From positions 62,001 to 126,000 of the forward strand of contig NZ_PQGA01000014.1 in NCBI RefSeq assembly GCF_002917095.1: a stretch of 64,000 nucleotides of DNA, written 5' to 3'. This stretch comes from Paraburkholderia eburnea. Lineage in GTDB: Bacteria; Pseudomonadota; Gammaproteobacteria; Burkholderiales; Burkholderiaceae. The notes under the pieces are model-generated. The model saw only the letters and a program-made list of their open reading frames with translations, searched no databases and was not told the DNA's origin. A program made the position numbers and the translations under genes. Position 1 is the first letter of the stretch. Every line of letters begins with the position of its first letter. Positions 37,084 through 46,332 of this stretch are shown piece after piece.

Positions 37084-38283
37084 TTAACCGGCCGCCCGGG
37101 TTTCGAGCACTTCGACTGCCGGCAGCTTCTTGCCTTCGAGGAACTCGAGGAAAGCGCCGCCGCCGGTCGAGATGTAGCTCACCTTGTCAGCAATGTTGTA
37201 CTTCGCGATGGCCGCGAGCGTGTCGCCGCCGCCCGCGATCGAGAACGCGCCCGAATTCGCGATGGCGTCCGCCAGCGTCTTCGTGCCGTTGCCGAACTGG
37301 TCGAACTCGAACACGCCGACCGGGCCGTTCCACACGACCGTGCCGGCTTGCGCGAGTTGCGCGGCGAGCGCGTTGGCCGTGACCGGGCCGATGTCGAGGA
37401 TCATGTCGTCGTCGGCCACATCGGCGACGTTCTTGGTTTCGGCCCTGGCCGTCGGCGAGAATTCCTTGGCCGTGACCACGTCGGTCGGGATCGGCACCGA
37501 GGCGCCACGGGCGCGCGCTGCGTCGATGATCGCCTTGGCGTCGTCGACGAGATCGGCTTCGGCGAGCGATTTGCCGATCTTCAGGCCCGCGGCCAGCATG
37601 AACGTGTTGGCGATGCCGCCGCCGACGATCAGTTGGTCGACCTTTTCGGCCAGCGACTTGAGGATGGTGAGCTTGGTCGAGACCTTGGAACCGGCGACGA
37701 TCGCCACCAGCGGGCGCTTGGGTGCGCCCAGCGCCTTGCCGAGCGCGTCCAGTTCAGCCGCCAGCAGCGGGCCCGCGCAGGCGATGCCCGCGTACTTCGC
37801 GATGCCGTAGGTGGTGGCTTCGGCGCGATGCGCGGTGCCGAATGCGTCGTTGACGTAGATGTCGCAGAGCTGGGCCATCTTCTGCGCCAGCTCGTCGGAA
37901 TTCTTCTTTTCGCCCTTGTTGACGCGGCAGTTTTCGAGCAGGACGACGTTGCCCGGCTCGACGTTCACGCCGTTTTCCACCCAGTTCGCGACCAGCGGCA
38001 CGTCGCGGCCGAGCAGTTCGGCCAGACGCTTTGCCACCGGCGCGAGCGAGTCTTCGGGTTTGAATTCGCCTTCGGTCGGGCGGCCCAGGTGGGACGTGAC
38101 CATGACGGCCGCGCCCGCCTCCAGCGCGGCCTTGATGGCCGGCACGGAAGCGCGCACGCGGGTGTCTTCGGTGATGTTGCCGTGGTCGTCCTGCGGCACG
38201 TTCAGGTCGGCGCGGATGAACACCCGCTTGCCGTTGAGCTTGCCTTCGGAGATCAGATCGGAAAGACGCAGAACCTTGTTCAT
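37084..38283 (-). CDS. pgk: Phosphoglycerate kinase
   Basis: Transfers phosphate from 1,3-bisphosphoglycerate to ADP in glycolysis, 399 residues. RVFIRADLNVP, SHLGRPTEG, the hinge and the ADP-site GGGDTLAAI and STGGGAFLE are clear. ATG at 38283 (MNKVLRL) begins the family sequence; MPMNKVL from 38289 is possible. Pyk follows on the same strand. Confidence 0.95.
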   Translation of the reverse strand: MNKVLRLSDLISEGKLNGKRVFIRADLNVPQDDHGNITEDTRVRASVPAIKAALEAGAAVMVTSHLGRPTEGEFKPEDSLAPVAKRLAELLGRDVPLVANWVENGVNVEPGNVVLLENCRVNKGEKKNSDELAQKMAQLCDIYVNDAFGTAHRAEATTYGIAKYAGIACAGPLLAAELDALGKALGAPKRPLVAIVAGSKVSTKLTILKSLAEKVDQLIVGGGIANTFMLAAGLKIGKSLAEADLVDDAKAIIDAARARGASVPIPTDVVTAKEFSPTARAETKNVADVADDDMILDIGPVTANALAAQLAQAGTVVWNGPVGVFEFDQFGNGTKTLADAIANSGAFSIAGGGDTLAAIAKYNIADKVSYISTGGGAFLEFLEGKKLPAVEVLETRAAG

Positions 38284-38908
38284 GGGCATGTCATCTTGAT
38301 GGTGGGAAGGCGGTGACAAGACGATGCAGGTCCGCGGGCTTTGAGGTCGCAGAAGCGTTTCCTCAGGCAGCCAGGGCGGCGAAGGCGCGACGGGCGCGGC
38401 GCGGGATCCACGCAGCAGCCGTCTCCAGGCGCTGGCGCGGGTCGCTTGCTCGGCGCTCGGCACGAGCCGGCATCGAATTGCGAGATCGGTATTTTAGCCG
38501 ATAGCCAGGATGAACTGAGGCGTGCTTCGGCGAATGTCCCGTATTTGGGAGAACGCTGAGTGCAAAGCTTACGATTGTGCAACGCAGCATGACAATTGAC
38601 GCTCGGGCGTGGATTGGGCGTGGATTGGCCGCGGATGGCAAGAGGCCGGATCGGTCTCGGGCATCCTCCAATCGGCCGCGACTCTGCCCGGAATCTCGCT
38701 GCGAGGCCCGCCGCGCGCGCCCGCGAGCGCGCTAAGGCCACGTAAATGACGTTAGAATGATCCTCTTTGCCGAAGGTCGGCATGGCGGCGCGCGCAGCGT
38801 GCCTGGCTACCGGCTTTTTGCACCGTTTTTTGCTCGCGCTTTATTCGCGTTTTGTTCGCGTTTTGTACGTTTAATCACCGTTTTCACTGCACTCGCCTGG
38901 AGAATCGT
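38284..38908. other. 625-bp divergent region between pgk and ilvE
   Basis: No gene supported; open frames here have unlikely composition and no ribosome sites. It should hold both promoters. Visible elements are TAAAAT on the minus strand near 38491-38496, a TAGAAT near 38753 on the plus strand, and two exact 11-bp tandem copies of TTCGCGTTTTG at 38844-38865 just upstream of ilvE. Confidence 0.45.
38844..38865. repeat. Two tandem copies of an 11-bp T-rich unit upstream of ilvE
   Basis: TTCGCGTTTTG at 38844-38854 and 38855-38865, with a degenerate copy just before (GCTCGCGCTTTA). It lies 43 bases before the ilvE start. Confidence 0.7.
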
Positions 38909-39829
38909 ATGTCAATGGCCGACCGCGACGGCAAGATCTGGATGGACGGCAAGCTGGTGGACTGGCGCGACGCCAACATCCACGTGCTGACCCACACGCT
39001 GCACTACGGCATGGGCGTCTTCGAAGGCGTACGCGCCTACAAGACCACCACCGGGACCGCCATCTTCCGCCTCGCCGAGCACACGAAACGTCTGCTCAAT
39101 TCGGCCAAGATCTTCCAGATGGACGTGCCGTTCGACGCGAAAACGCTCTCCGACGCCCAGCTCGAAGTCGTGCGCCAGAACAAGCTCGAATCCTGCTACA
39201 TCCGCCCGATCATCTGGGTCGGCTCGGAAAAGCTCGGGGTTTCGGCCAAGGGCAACACGATTCACGTGGCGATCGCCGCGTGGCCGTGGGGCGCCTATCT
39301 GGGCGAAGACGGCCTCGCCAAGGGCATCCGCGTCAAGACCTCGTCGTTCACGCGCCATCACGTGAATGTGTCGATGGTGCGCGCCAAGGCCTCGGGCTGG
39401 TACGTGAACTCGATCCTCGCCAACCAGGAAGCCACCGCCGACGGCTACGACGAAGCGCTGCTGCTCGACGTGGACGGCTACGTGTCGGAAGGCTCGGGCG
39501 AGAACTTCTTCCTCGTCAACAACGGCAAGATCTACACGCCGGATCTCGCATCGTGCCTCGACGGCATCACGCGCGACACGGTCATCACGCTCGCGCGCGA
39601 CATGAACATCCCCGTGATCGAGAAGCGCATCACGCGCGACGAGGTCTACACCTGCGACGAAGCGTTCTTCACCGGCACCGCCGCCGAAGTCACGCCGATC
39701 CGCGAACTGGACAACCGCACCATCGGCACCGGTTCGCGCGGCCCGATCACGGAGAAGCTGCAATCGGCCTTCTTCGATGTCGTGTCGGGTAAAAACGAGA
39801 AATACGCGCACTGGCTCGCGAAGGTCTGA
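38909..39829 (+). CDS. ilvE: Branched-chain amino acid aminotransferase
   Basis: PLP-dependent class IV aminotransferase, the last step of Ile, Val and Leu synthesis, 306 residues. Motifs: HYGMGVFEGVRAY, RLAEHTKRL, IIWVGSEKLGV, the PLP lysine in VSMVRAKASGWYVNS, and ADGYDEALLLDVDGYVSEGSGENFF. ATG at 38909 follows GGAG; upstream in-frame codons are not conserved. A zinc-finger gene follows 53 bases later. Confidence 0.95.
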   Translation: MSMADRDGKIWMDGKLVDWRDANIHVLTHTLHYGMGVFEGVRAYKTTTGTAIFRLAEHTKRLLNSAKIFQMDVPFDAKTLSDAQLEVVRQNKLESCYIRPIIWVGSEKLGVSAKGNTIHVAIAAWPWGAYLGEDGLAKGIRVKTSSFTRHHVNVSMVRAKASGWYVNSILANQEATADGYDEALLLDVDGYVSEGSGENFFLVNNGKIYTPDLASCLDGITRDTVITLARDMNIPVIEKRITRDEVYTCDEAFFTGTAAEVTPIRELDNRTIGTGSRGPITEKLQSAFFDVVSGKNEKYAHWLAKV

Positions 39830-39882
39830 CGACCCGCGCTCCAGGCACACTGCGCCCCACTGCTACACAGAGAATCATCCCC

Positions 39883-40077
39883 ATGAGCGAAATCAAGGAA
39901 ATGCCGCTGGTCGAGTTGAAGGCCAAGGATCTGCCGGCGTACTGCCCGAACCCGTCGATGCCGCGCTGGAGCAACCATCCGCGCGTCTTTATCGACGTGA
40001 CGCACGGCGAAGCGAAGTGCCCGTACTGCAGCACCCGCTACAAGCTGAAGGAAGGCGAGGTCGTACACGGCCACTGA
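39883..40077 (+). CDS. Small CHCC zinc-finger protein (NDUFS6-like)
   Basis: A 64-residue protein with one zinc-binding domain: Cys in AYCPNP, His in SNHPRVFID, then CPYCSTRY, giving the C-x(8-12)-H-x(14)-C-x2-C arrangement of the zf-CHCC family, related to mitochondrial complex I subunit NDUFS6. Function in bacteria is not established. It directly follows ilvE and is followed by waaF 264 bases on, a common arrangement in Burkholderiales. Confidence 0.88.
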   Translation: MSEIKEMPLVELKAKDLPAYCPNPSMPRWSNHPRVFIDVTHGEAKCPYCSTRYKLKEGEVVHGH

Positions 40078-40341
40078 GGCGGCTTTGACGCGTTTCTAGT
40101 CGTTAGCGGCCGGCGTTTCGATGCGTCGGCCACGACCAGAATCCGGCCTTCCCGAAGTTACCGCGGGTGTTGCCGCTGCGGGCTGTGCGGCACGCGCCGT
40201 GCTGTGCGCCCAGACCCCGCTGCTCCCGACGCGCTCCGGCGCGTCTTTTTCCAACCGCGTTTCGCGCGCCGTCGCTGGCCCCATGCCCCTATGGGCCGCC
40301 CGTGCCCGAAACCTATGCCTTTTTCCGGACTTTGAATCCCG

Positions 40342-41367
40342 ATGCGCCGCGCGCTGGTAATTGCACCGAACTGGATCGGTGACGCACTGATGGCGCAGCC
40401 GCTTCTTTCGCGGCTCGTAAAACTGCATCCGCGTATCGAAATCGACGCGATTGCGCCCACCTGGGTCGCGCCCGTCCTTGAGCGCATGCCCGAGATACGC
40501 GACGTCTACGCCACCGACCTCGCCCACGGCAAGCTGCAGTTTTTGCGCCGCTGGCAACTGGCCGCCGATCTGCGCGCCGAACACTACGACGCCGCCTATG
40601 TGCTGCCGAATTCGCTCAAGTCCGCGCTGATCCCATGGCTCGCGAGCGTTCCGCTGCGCATCGGCTATACGGGCGACAGCCGCTACGGCCTGCTCAACGT
40701 GCGCCACGCGAATCCGCCCAAGGACGAGCGCCCGCCGATGGTCAGGCACTACGCCGCGCTCGCCTGGGCGCCCGGCGCCAAGGTGCCCGACGATCTGCCG
40801 CTGCCGCGTCTCGAATCGGACCCGAACGAAGCGTCGCGCGTCTCGGCGCGCTTCAATCTGGACACGCGCGTGCCGCTGCTGGTGTTCTGCCCCGGCGCCG
40901 AGTACGGCCCGGCCAAGCGCTGGCCGCCCGAGCATTTCGCGGCGCTCGCGCGCATGGTCGGCCAGTCGTTCCCGTACACGCAGATCATCGCGCTCGGCTC
41001 GCCCAAGGACGCGCCGCTCGCCCAGGCGATCGCCGATCAGGCGCCCAACGTGCGCAATCTGTGCGGCCAGACGGCGCTCGGCGAGGCCTGCGCGCTGATC
41101 TCGCGCGCCAGCGCCGTGGTCACCAACGACTCGGGCCTGATGCACGTGGCAGCCGCGCTGCGCCGCCCGCTGGTGGCGCTTTACGGATCGACGGATCCGC
41201 GCCACACGCCGCCCTTGTCTGAGCTTGCAAAGGTACAATGGCTGCATCTCGACTGTAGCCCTTGCTTTGCGCGCGAGTGTCCGCTCGGGCATCAGAACTG
41301 CCTGCGCGAACTCAGCGCAGAACAGGTTTTCGACGATTTGCGCGGCATGCTGGTCGCCCAGCGCTGA
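40342..41367 (+). CDS. waaF: ADP-heptose:LPS heptosyltransferase II
   Basis: Adds the second heptose to the inner core of lipopolysaccharide on the cytoplasmic face, 341 residues, GT9 family. MRRALVIAPNWIGDALMAQPLL is the conserved N-terminus; CPGAEYGPAKRWPPEHFAAL and VTNDSGLMHVAAAL form the ADP-heptose site. No other LPS genes are adjacent. Confidence 0.94.
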   Translation: MRRALVIAPNWIGDALMAQPLLSRLVKLHPRIEIDAIAPTWVAPVLERMPEIRDVYATDLAHGKLQFLRRWQLAADLRAEHYDAAYVLPNSLKSALIPWLASVPLRIGYTGDSRYGLLNVRHANPPKDERPPMVRHYAALAWAPGAKVPDDLPLPRLESDPNEASRVSARFNLDTRVPLLVFCPGAEYGPAKRWPPEHFAALARMVGQSFPYTQIIALGSPKDAPLAQAIADQAPNVRNLCGQTALGEACALISRASAVVTNDSGLMHVAAALRRPLVALYGSTDPRHTPPLSELAKVQWLHLDCSPCFARECPLGHQNCLRELSAEQVFDDLRGMLVAQR

Positions 41368-41553
41368 AGCACCCCACGTTGCGCGCCGGCCACGCTTTGG
41401 CTGCATGAGCAACGTGGATGTGCGGCACGCCACCGACGCCGCGCGTGGCTCGCGCGCCCAATCAGGTAATCAGGTATAGCGCGAGGTCTAACGCGGCATC
41501 GCAAACCGAAGCCAACGCCAACCCGCGCGCGAAGCGCATCAGATCAACGAGCC

Positions 41554-42000
41554 ATGCCACGTTTTGCCCACATCTTCGAAGCCGCCGCGGACACCCTCAA
41601 CGCGTACTATCAGGCCGTCGCGGAGGTCAATATCGACGCGCTGATGGGACTGTGGATCGACGAGGAGTTCGTGAGCTGCATCAGCGCCGAAGGCGCGCAC
41701 CTGCACGGCCTGTCCGATATCCGCGCGGGACTCGCCTCGCAGTTCACGGCGGCGCCGGTGTCGATCGAGCCGCTCGACATTCGCGTGTACGACAGCCTCG
41801 GCACCGTGGTTTATGCGATCGTCGAAGCCCACCGCCCGGTCGATCCGAACGCGATCCCGGCGATGGTTTTCACGACCTACGTGATGGTTCACGAACGCGG
41901 CGAATGGCGCATCGCGCACATCCACGCGAGCAAGATGCCCGACGATGCGGCCAGCCAGTTCTCGGCGAAGCTGCGCCACGGCCAGGGCGCACTGCACTGA
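41554..42000 (+). CDS. NTF2-like / SnoaL-type protein
   Basis: A 148-residue single-domain protein of the cystatin-like NTF2 fold (DUF4440/SnoaL group). The helix-helix-sheet plan shows in DTLNAYYQAVAEVNIDALMGLW, SEGAHLHG-type loops, FTTYVMVHERGEWRIAHIHAS. Such proteins bind small hydrophobic ligands or act as isomerases or cyclases; nothing specific can be said. It lies between waaF and the YheT-like gene on the same strand. Confidence 0.8.
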   Translation: MPRFAHIFEAAADTLNAYYQAVAEVNIDALMGLWIDEEFVSCISAEGAHLHGLSDIRAGLASQFTAAPVSIEPLDIRVYDSLGTVVYAIVEAHRPVDPNAIPAMVFTTYVMVHERGEWRIAHIHASKMPDDAASQFSAKLRHGQGALH

Positions 42001-42060
42001 TTCAAGGCACGCGGGCCGCTTCCGGGCAAATCCGCGTGTCGCCGAAAGGCACGAACAAGA

Positions 42061-42093
42061 AGTTACGCGGCAGTTACGCGGTAGTTACGCGGA
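42061..42093. repeat. Three tandem copies of an 11-bp unit before the YheT-like gene
   Basis: AGTTACGCGG plus one variable base is repeated at 42061-42071, 42072-42082 and 42083-42093, ending 18 bases before the ATG, immediately ahead of the ribosome site. Confidence 0.9.
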
Positions 42094-42111
42094 AGCAAGA
42101 AGGGGACGGCC

Positions 42112-43221
42112 ATGAGCACGACAGGCGACGAAGCAGCTAAATTCGACGCGGCAGGACATCCTGCCCAGCCCTTTCCCGGCCTGCCCGATTCCGCCTACCG
42201 AGCGCCGTTCTGGCTGCCGGGCGCCCACATCCAGACCATCATCCCCGCCCTGTTCTCGCGCCTGCCGCTGCCCGTCTACCGGCGCGAGCGCTGGGACACG
42301 CCCGACGGCGACTTCATCGAACTCGACTGGGTCGATGCCCCTGCCTCGTCAACTTCGTCAACTTCGCCGGTATCGGCAAACGCCCCGCTCTTCGTGCTGT
42401 TCCACGGCCTCGAAGGCAGTTCCGGCTCGCACTACGCCCGGGCGCTGGCCGCAGCCGCGACCGCGCGCGGCTGGCATGCCGTGATTCCGCACTTTCGCAG
42501 TTGCAGCGGGCCGATGAACCTGCTGCCGCGCTTCTACCATCTCGCCGATGCCGCCGAAGTCGACTGGGTGCTGCGCCGCCTCGCCGCGCGTCACGCGGGA
42601 CCGCTCGTCGCGGCGGGCGTTTCGCTGGGCGGCAACGTGCTGCTGCATTGGCTGGCACAGCAGCGCGAAGATGCGCGCATCGTTTCGGCGGCCGCCGCGA
42701 TTTCGGCGCCGCTCGACGTGCATGCGGGCGGCAGGATGCTCGCGAGCGGCTTCGGCATGATCTATACGCGCAGCTTCCTCAAGACGCTCAAGGTCAAGGC
42801 GCTACAAAAGCTCGACCAGTTCCCGGGCCTGTTCGACGCCGACGCCGTGCTGGCCACGCGCAACATGTATGAGTTCGACAACGTCGTGACCGCGCCGCTG
42901 CACGGTTTTCAGAGCGCGCACGACTACTGGACGCAGGCGACGGTGCGCCCGAAGCTCGGCGAAATCGCCGTGCCGACGCTGCTGCTCAACGCCCGCAACG
43001 ACCCGTTCCTGCCCGGCGAGGTGCTGCCCGCGCGCCATGAGGTGAGCGCCGCCGTGGAACTCGATCAACCCGAGGACGGCGGCCACGTCGGCTTCATGAC
43101 CGGACCGTTTCCGGGTCGCAGCGTCTGGCTCGCGCAGCGCGTGATCCACTATCTTTCGCCGCACCTGCCCGCCTCTTCGTTCGCCTCTTCGTACGCTTCC
43201 TCACCTTCTTCTCATGGATGA
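42112..43221 (+). CDS. yheT: YheT-family alpha/beta hydrolase (UPF0017)
   Basis: A 369-residue cytoplasmic hydrolase of the YheT/ABHD1-3 group. Marked by the N-terminal PFWLPGAHIQTIIPALFSR, LFHGLEGSSGSHYARALA, the nucleophile elbow GVSLGGN and a C-terminal GGHVGFM with the catalytic His. Natural substrates are uncertain; family members are esterases. AAGGGGA precedes the ATG. Its stop overlaps the next gene by eight bases (ATGGATGA). Confidence 0.9.
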   Translation: MSTTGDEAAKFDAAGHPAQPFPGLPDSAYRAPFWLPGAHIQTIIPALFSRLPLPVYRRERWDTPDGDFIELDWVDAPASSTSSTSPVSANAPLFVLFHGLEGSSGSHYARALAAAATARGWHAVIPHFRSCSGPMNLLPRFYHLADAAEVDWVLRRLAARHAGPLVAAGVSLGGNVLLHWLAQQREDARIVSAAAAISAPLDVHAGGRMLASGFGMIYTRSFLKTLKVKALQKLDQFPGLFDADAVLATRNMYEFDNVVTAPLHGFQSAHDYWTQATVRPKLGEIAVPTLLLNARNDPFLPGEVLPARHEVSAAVELDQPEDGGHVGFMTGPFPGRSVWLAQRVIHYLSPHLPASSFASSYASSPSSHG

Positions 43222-43822
43222 CATCGTCAAGCAGGCGCTCGCGCGCTGGCCCAACGTTCCCCATTGCACCGGCTGGCTGCGCCTGGACGCGCGCGGCCAC
43301 TGGCGTCTGCGTGACGAAGCCGATCAAGCCCAAGGCACGCCCGGCACGCCGATTCGCCACGAAGCGCTGAACGCCTTCATCAACCGCAACTACGAGCGCG
43401 ACGCCGGCGGCCAGTGGTTTTTCCAGAACGGACCGCAACGCGTCTATGTCGAACTGGAGTACACGCCATGGGTCGTGCGGCTCGCGAGTTTGCCCAAAGC
43501 GGCAGGCGGCGCGCTCACGCTCACCGACCACACGGGCCACGCGTTCGATCCGGCGGCCGTCTATGTGGACGAGCAAGGCAGCGTGCTATTCGCGGATTCC
43601 AGCGATGCGGACACGGCGCGCGTGGCGCTGCTGCACGACCACGATCTCGACGGTTTCGCCGAACACGCCACGCTCGACGACGATGGCGAGAGCGGCATTT
43701 TCCATTGGCGCGCGGGCGCCGATCTGCCTTTGCAAGCCATCGCGCGGGCCGACGTCCCCGCGCGCTTCGGCTTCATTCAGAGTCCCGAACAACAGGAAAA
43801 GGCCGAAAAGGCCGCGCCTTAG
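43214..43822 (+). CDS. Conserved protein of unknown function, coupled to yheT
   Basis: A 202-residue soluble protein without signal peptide. It opens WPNVPHCTGWLRLDARGHWRLRDE and continues with FINRNYERDAGGQWFFQNGPQRVYVELEYTPWVVRL, a tryptophan-rich beta pattern. It may be the DUF2944 family, from memory and unverified. ATG overlaps the yheT stop, so it is translated with it. It ends seven bases from the convergent M48 protease gene, with no room for a terminator. Confidence 0.75.
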   Translation: MDDIVKQALARWPNVPHCTGWLRLDARGHWRLRDEADQAQGTPGTPIRHEALNAFINRNYERDAGGQWFFQNGPQRVYVELEYTPWVVRLASLPKAAGGALTLTDHTGHAFDPAAVYVDEQGSVLFADSSDADTARVALLHDHDLDGFAEHATLDDDGESGIFHWRAGADLPLQAIARADVPARFGFIQSPEQQEKAEKAAP

Positions 43823-43829
43823 GCCGCGC

Positions 43830-45575
43830 TCAACCCCGATCCTTTTCGTCCGCGCGCTCTTCCTTGTAACGCGCCTCGAAGTCGTGCAGGCGCGCGTCGA
43901 TTGTCGACAGATCGTAGAAGCCGACCGATTTCATGTCGCGCGCCTCCTTCAACTGGCGAATCGCCGAAGGCCACGCGCCGTCGATCGCGAACTTCTCCGC
44001 GAGCGCGCGACGCTGCGTGAGCTGATCGCCCAGCCCCACGCTCGCCTGCGCGAGGTACTGCCACCACGCACCTTGCTGCGGCTCGGATTCGGTCTCGCGG
44101 CGCGCGAGCGTCTGCGCCTCCTTGAAACGGCGCGCGGCGATCAAGGCCTGCAGCAGACTGTCAGTGGCCGCGTGGGAGGCCGGCCATGCCGCATGGGCGG
44201 CCTGCGCGAGCCGCACGGCATCGTCGCCGCGCCCGGCGGCACGGGCGATGTCGGCGGCGAGCACGTCGAGGCTCGGCGAACTGCGCTGCCTGCTGCCATC
44301 CTCGGACTCGAATTGCGCAAACGCCGCGCGCGCGGTCGCGAGCGACGCCCGCGCATCGTCGTAACGCTCCAGTTGCAACTGCGCGAACGCGATGCCGTAC
44401 CAGTTCGCGGCCACATTGAGCGCGATGCGGTCGTCGATTTCCGCACGCAGCCGCGCGATCTCATCGATATATTCGCCGCGCGTACGATCCTGCAGCACCC
44501 GCACGCGCGCCCGCACGAAGCCGTATTCCGACGCCTGGCGCGGCTGCCGGTACGGCGCGCGGCGCGCGCGGTCCTGCATGTCGGCGATGCGCTCGCCCGT
44601 GAGCGGGTGCGTGCGCGCATAGGCCGGCGCGCCCGCATCGCCCATCGACGCGCGTTCGAGCCGCTCGAAGAACGCCACCATGCCCCACGGGTCGTAACCC
44701 GCGCCCGAGAGCAACTGGAAGCCGACGCGGTCCGCCTCGTGTTCGGCGGCGCGCGAAAAGCGCAACTGGCTATCGACGGCGTAGGCCTGGCTGCCCATCG
44801 CGATCGCGCTGCCCAGATCGCCGCTGCGCGCCAGCACGCCCGCGAGAATGCCGAGCAAAATGCCCGCGAGCGCCGTATAGCCCGTGCGCTCGCTCTGCGA
44901 GAGCATGCGCGCGATATGGCGCTGCAGGACGTGCCCCATCTCGTGACCCAGCACGGACGCCAGTTCCGACTCGGTCTGCGTCGTCACGATCAAGCCGGTA
45001 TTCACGCCGATGAAACCGCCCGGCAGCGAGAACGCATTGATCTGGCCGTCGCGCATCGCGAAGAGATCGAAATCGGGCCGATAGCCGCCGATGAACTGCG
45101 CCGCCGCCGAGGCCGACAGGCGCGCCGCCACCGAATTCAGATAATCGAGCACGAGCCAGTCGCCGATGTAGTCGGGATCGCGCCGGATCTCGCGCATCAC
45201 GCGCTCGCCGATGCGGCGCTCGGCCTGCGGCGTGAGCGCGCCGCCCGAACCATCGCCCAGATCGGGCAGTTGCGGCACCCAGGCGGGAGCGCGCACACTG
45301 GGGTTGCCGTGCGTCGCGCCCGCCTCGCTCGACCACGACTGGCCGAAGCGGCTTTGCGCGCCACCATAAGTGCCGAACACGCCCTGCGCGATCGAGGCGG
45401 GAATGACGGGCTCGGCGGCATCGTCGAGTGCGCTGTCGATTAGCGCGGGGGCGTTAGAGGTGGACCCAGCACCATGCGGCGTCCCCGTCCCGCCGCCGGG
45501 TGACTGCGCCCAGGCTTGCGGAGGAACGGCAAGCGCGGTGCACAACCAGGCAACAAGCAGCCGTTTCGGAAGCAT
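43830..45575 (-). CDS. bepA: BepA/YfgC-like M48 metalloprotease with TPR-type C-terminus
   Basis: A periplasmic protease/chaperone that supports outer-membrane protein assembly, 581 residues. The signal peptide ends at AWA-QS (residue 23). The zinc motif HEMGH is at 211-215, with the third ligand Glu in SRAAEHEADRVGFQ. The stretch from about residue 345 is helical TPR-like, as in BepA. Between signal and protease there is an extra Gly/Ser/Ala-rich segment of about 80 residues. The reading frame is open far upstream, but ATG at 45575 begins the leader. Divergent from moaC. Confidence 0.9.
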   Translation of the reverse strand: MLPKRLLVAWLCTALAVPPQAWAQSPGGGTGTPHGAGSTSNAPALIDSALDDAAEPVIPASIAQGVFGTYGGAQSRFGQSWSSEAGATHGNPSVRAPAWVPQLPDLGDGSGGALTPQAERRIGERVMREIRRDPDYIGDWLVLDYLNSVAARLSASAAAQFIGGYRPDFDLFAMRDGQINAFSLPGGFIGVNTGLIVTTQTESELASVLGHEMGHVLQRHIARMLSQSERTGYTALAGILLGILAGVLARSGDLGSAIAMGSQAYAVDSQLRFSRAAEHEADRVGFQLLSGAGYDPWGMVAFFERLERASMGDAGAPAYARTHPLTGERIADMQDRARRAPYRQPRQASEYGFVRARVRVLQDRTRGEYIDEIARLRAEIDDRIALNVAANWYGIAFAQLQLERYDDARASLATARAAFAQFESEDGSRQRSSPSLDVLAADIARAAGRGDDAVRLAQAAHAAWPASHAATDSLLQALIAARRFKEAQTLARRETESEPQQGAWWQYLAQASVGLGDQLTQRRALAEKFAIDGAWPSAIRQLKEARDMKSVGFYDLSTIDARLHDFEARYKEERADEKDRG

Positions 45576-45767
45576 CGATATCGGATCGCGGGAGCGAGCA
45601 GAAAACGAATGGACAGTGGACGGAGCGAACGCGCCGGCGCGGCGGCCGCCATCGGCCGATTGTAGTTCCAGGCCTGCAATCGCGCCCTGGAATGCGGCCG
45701 TGGCGGCCGGGCGCCCTCGCGCGGCGCTGTTAAGATAAGCGCCCCCATGAAGCCGCGGAGAAAACCC

Positions 45768-46244
45768 ATGCCCGAACTCACTCATTTCGACGCCGCAGGC
45801 GACGCGCATATGGTCGACGTCGGCGATAAAGCCGAGACCAAACGCATCGCCGTGGCGAGCGGCACGATCCGCATGCTGCCCGAGACCTTCGCGCTGATCC
45901 GCGACGGCAACGCGAAAAAAGGCGACGTGATCGGCGTCGCCCGCATCGCCGCGATCCAGGGCGCGAAGCGCACCTCGGACCTGATCCCGCTGTGCCATCC
46001 GCTCGCCATCACGCGCGTGAAGGTGGACTTCGTGCTCGACGAGGCGCTGCCTGGCGTGCATTGCTCGGCGCAGGTCGAGACGCTCGGGCGCACGGGTGTG
46101 GAAATGGAAGCGCTGACCGCCGTGCAGGTCGGCCTGCTGACGGTCTACGACATGTGCAAGGCGGTCGATCGCGGCATGACCATCACCGATGTGCGCGTGC
46201 TGGAGAAGCACGGCGGGAAGTCGGGGGATTGGGTGGCGGCTTGA
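45768..46244 (+). CDS. moaC: Cyclic pyranopterin monophosphate synthase
   Basis: Second enzyme of molybdenum cofactor synthesis; with MoaA it turns GTP into cPMP. It has 158 residues. Motifs VDVGDKAETKR, AKRTSDLIPLCHPLAITRV, TGVEMEALTAVQVGLLTVYDMCKAVDRGM with the catalytic Lys are complete. ATG at 45768 follows GGAG; an earlier ATG at 45747 lacks a ribosome site. Confidence 0.95.
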   Translation: MPELTHFDAAGDAHMVDVGDKAETKRIAVASGTIRMLPETFALIRDGNAKKGDVIGVARIAAIQGAKRTSDLIPLCHPLAITRVKVDFVLDEALPGVHCSAQVETLGRTGVEMEALTAVQVGLLTVYDMCKAVDRGMTITDVRVLEKHGGKSGDWVAA

Positions 46245-46263
46245 GCGGTCTTGACCGGCCATG

Positions 46264-46295
46264 AAAAAGCGGCGTGCGCTCACGCGCTACGCCGC
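46264..46295 (-). terminator. Terminator of pglL
   Basis: GCGGCGT (46269-46275) pairs with ACGCCGC (46289-46295), with an inner GCGC pair; the minus strand then reads TTTTTC. Confidence 0.75.
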
Positions 46296-46332
46296 CCGTC
46301 TCGACGATGACCGCAAAGGTCAATCGCTCGAA

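Noticed and set aside
38280..38783. A 167-codon minus-strand frame upstream of pgk
   Set aside because: Cys/Pro/Arg-rich composition unlike a folded protein and no ribosome site; treated as intergenic.
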